DNA of 64,000 nt. It comes from Magnetococcales bacterium (lineage in GTDB: Bacteria > Pseudomonadota > Magnetococcia > Magnetococcales > DC0425bin3). The stretch is taken from positions 36,987 to 100,986 of the forward strand of contig JADGCO010000003.1 of assembly GCA_015228935.1 (NCBI GenBank). Direction: 5' to 3'. Positions 62,901 to 64,000 of this stretch are shown here, piece after piece (positions within the stretch are counted from its first letter, which is position 1; every line of letters begins with the position of its first letter). The position numbers and the translations under genes were made by a program. The notes beneath the pieces were generated by a model. The model had not been told where the DNA came from. It did not search any database and saw only the letters and a list, made by a program, of their open reading frames with translations.

Positions 62901-64000
62901 CGCGCCGGAAACCGGATATCATCGACAACCGGTCAGATGACCCCGGTCCCTGCCGCCATTGCCGCACAGGAGACCCCGGTCTCAGCCGCCGTCGCCGCAC
63001 AGAAGGCCCCGGTCTCAGCCGCCGTCGCCGTGCAGGAGACTCCGGCCCCACTTGCCACCAAACAGGAAATTCCGGTCTCAGTCGTCACCACCGCCAAGCC
63101 GAAAACCCAGGAACCGGCAGTCATGGCCAGACCGGAAACCTCATCCCCAACCACCAACAGGCAGGAAAGTCCGGCCCCAGCCGCCACCAACAGGCAGGAG
63201 ACTCCGGCCCCAGCCGCCACCAACAGGCAGGAGAGTCCGGCCCCAGCCGCCACCACGCAAGCGATTGGCCCGTCTGCAACAGCGGATGAGACGACACAAT
63301 CTGCGGTCACCCTGGGCACATGGCACCTGTTGCTTCTTGCCACGGCGGATGCACCGGCCATGAAGGCAGCAAAAGAGGAGGCCAGCACCGCTCTGCGCCA
63401 GGATCCCGGCCCAACCGTCACCAGAAGCACACAACTTTTGACCCGCAAGGCAACCGAAGAACACCGTTTATTCCAGGTGTACGACACCCCTGAGACCGGG
63501 GCAAAACAACTCGAAAGCAACGATGCCCGTCGGGTGATCGAGGTCCGCTGCCCGGGAACCGCCACCTCCCCGGTCTTCATGTTTCCCGGCGTGGGGGATC
63601 ACTACCTGCACATGGCCAAAGGGTTGTACCAACAGGACCCGGTCTTCCGGAAATGGCTCGATTATGGCTGTCAACGCCTGGTCGGCGAACTGGGCGTGGA
63701 TTTGCGCACCCTGCTCTACCCCCGGGACCCGGAACCGGCCAAACCGGTCCCAACGGAGAAACCGGCATCAACAGAGAAACCGGCATCAACGACCACAACC
63801 CCGACGGCAAAACCAGTCCCGACGGCAGCCGAAAAACCCCGCTTCGATCTGAAAGCCATGCTGGGACGCGGAAACGCCGCCCCCCCGGACCCCAGGCTCC
63901 AGATTCTGAACAAGACCATCCATATTCAACCCCTGATTTTCATCATTGAATATGCCCTGGGACACATGTGGCTGGCCCGGGGTGTACGTCCCACGGCCCT
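59895..64000 (+). CDS. PKS4: KS, degenerate AT, long linker, second AT-like domain (3'-truncated)
   Basis: The frame stays open to the right edge, giving 1368 codons seen. ATG 59895 has AGAGG about seven bases upstream; ATG 59889 is also possible. After the docking helix comes a full KS (DTACSSAG with Cys210; EAHGTGT; KTNLGHLLAASG). The next region keeps an AT framework (LAQLWQEWGVVPAAVIG, then LLSLEETLIMLAG, later VPGYPFQRIRY), but the nucleophile motif GHSVG is replaced by GDGMG, with Gly690 where Ser should be, and much of the domain is missing. A repeat-rich Pro/Ala/Thr linker of about 250-300 residues follows. A second AT-like domain then begins with VFMFPGVGDHYLHMAKGLY and is cut by the window end. 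Confidence 0.88.
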   Translation, partial: MNQVNPDHKELTALQRAAFALKEMRARIDALEGAQREPIAIIGLGCRFPEAPDIDAFWNLLCAGRETIREVPKARWDLDHFYDANVHAPGKINTRHGSFLSEESVYGFDAGFFGIPPREALRMDPQQRLLLEVAWETMEDAGVIPASLRNSRTGFYLGMTQNDYGIRQLSGDTREIVAFTGTGNGLCFASGRVSFTFGFQGPCLAVDTACSSAGVALHLAVNGLRQKECDLALVGGVQLNLTPEMQIFFAKIQAFSPGGRCFTFDARADGLVLGEGCGVVLLKRLSDALADGNTIHAVIRATATNNDGPASGLTVPNEGAQEKLIRAALDAARLPADAVGYVEAHGTGTSLGDPIEVGALRTIFGGRPPEDPLMLGSVKTNLGHLLAASGMAGILKTVLMLRHETVVPHLNFVTPSPKIPWEGFPVEVVTTRRPWPRGKKPRIAGVSSFSLSGTNCFTLLEEAPPPSAITWPGRQPTRHLFTLSAKTPAALLDLARAHLRHLHEASATLSLADLCHTVNAGRSHFDHRLAIPCDSLVALQSVLSGYTSDTGMEIPGLTANNHDKTPDLTTNIRDKIPGLHTSELPRSLNLRPVLLLAGHLERAALQALHASHPGFQALVKRHDPLFSPHLGTSLATCFLEDFRLPPTDNQQAEEQQTAMATRLLQFADHYLLAQLWQEWGVVPAAVIGDGMGLWAAAVVAGLLSLEETLIMLAGKKPVTRVTWHPAQITILDTRGVVFNASRATTLLATTTTPVDSASRQTTTVPSLHPSNTNALQPATSFQPATSFQPATSFQPGITVLTAQEYETIFRGAATPQPPDPGRPSDPLATLQPPTARLQPDLDGVMALYLRGMTLDWQKRHAGYGWSLLHVPGYPFQRIRYCLEPPPRPAPVTTTSPVALPSRPAPETETSSVEPPAQPEPQSSTGTGDHRPAIPPGSPLPTETGGQKEPVAEKAGEKMPLPAAVGHPPAVARILAQQLHTVSQTLTGVVAQQLALLQGHSRLRAGNRISSTTGQMTPVPAAIAAQETPVSAAVAAQKAPVSAAVAVQETPAPLATKQEIPVSVVTTAKPKTQEPAVMARPETSSPTTNRQESPAPAATNRQETPAPAATNRQESPAPAATTQAIGPSATADETTQSAVTLGTWHLLLLATADAPAMKAAKEEASTALRQDPGPTVTRSTQLLTRKATEEHRLFQVYDTPETGAKQLESNDARRVIEVRCPGTATSPVFMFPGVGDHYLHMAKGLYQQDPVFRKWLDYGCQRLVGELGVDLRTLLYPRDPEPAKPVPTEKPASTEKPASTTTTPTAKPVPTAAEKPRFDLKAMLGRGNAAPPDPRLQILNKTIHIQPLIFIIEYALGHMWLARGVRPTA
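62217..62280 (+). repeat. 18-bp repeat inside the degenerate AT of PKS4
   Basis: About three and a half 18-bp units encode LQPATS/FQPATS hexapeptides. They interrupt what should be the second half of an AT domain. Confidence 0.88.
63153..63251 (+). repeat. 33-bp repeat in the PKS4 linker
   Basis: Three nearly identical 33-bp units (63153, 63186, 63219) encode TNRQESPAPAA. Related shorter repeats with ETPVSAAVAA lie at about 62940-63060. Confidence 0.88.

Overview
The window reads as the chromosome of a Gram-negative, proteobacteria-like organism. It carries a lipid A and outer-membrane biogenesis operon (bamA, ompH/Skp, fabZ, lpxA, lpxI, lpxB), a TolC-like outer-membrane protein and a GC-rich backbone. 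The operon order, the use of LpxI rather than LpxH, and an Rpn/PD-(D/E)XK nuclease-family gene would fit deep-branching Proteobacteria such as Magnetococcales. That placement is inference and was not tested.

Left part (1-13.3 kb). A 5'-truncated acidic repeat protein with an apparent frameshift at an A9 tract is followed by a receiver-GAF-PAS histidine kinase coupled to endonuclease IV (nfo). On the minus strand lie manC (GDP-mannose synthesis) and ilvD. A small sugar/surface locus follows: a NeuD-type acyltransferase with a BKACE-family enzyme on plus, convergent with a GT2 glycosyltransferase and a DegT-type aminotransferase on minus. An Rpn-family nuclease gene ends the segment.

Centre (13.4-28.5 kb). 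tRNA-Lys(CTT) with its own promoter and a thioredoxin-like gene precede a 14-kb minus-strand housekeeping operon, transcribed rpsB-tsf-pyrH-frr-uppS-cdsA-dxr-rseP-bamA-ompH-fabZ-lpxA-lpxI-Gfo/Idh-lpxB. lpxD is missing from the place it usually occupies between ompH and fabZ.

AT-rich island (28.8-37.3 kb). A well-formed promoter drives an AAA/RecF-like ATPase translationally coupled to a PD-(D/E)XK-like protein, which looks like an anti-phage or nucleic-acid-processing pair. Two orphan genes follow. Three tandem ABC exporters of the SyrD/PvdE (cyclic peptide exporter) family lie on minus.

Right part (37.6 kb to the edge). A TolC-like protein is followed by a sigma70-like promoter enclosed exactly between the arms of a 13-bp inverted repeat. 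It precedes a giant modular type I polyketide synthase: FAAL-ACP-KS-AT-DH-KR-ACP, then KS-AT-DH-KR-ACP twice, then a fourth protein (KS, a catalytically dead AT remnant, a long repeat-rich linker, a second AT-like domain) that runs off the window. All complete ATs look malonyl-specific, all complete modules have KR and DH, and none has ER. The predicted chemistry is activation of a fatty acid by FAAL and elongation into a conjugated polyene acyl chain. The neighbouring exporters and TolC-like protein are plausible, unproven, export partners. A 59-codon gene too short for usual calling lies between the first two PKS genes.

Two sequence-level patterns recur. Minisatellite-like in-frame repeats fill the linkers of the PKS proteins and of the first protein. 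Imperfect tandem duplications of roughly 50-60 bp (one at 93-bp spacing) sit at the 3' ends of four unrelated genes (DegT, lpxB, bamA, PKS3).
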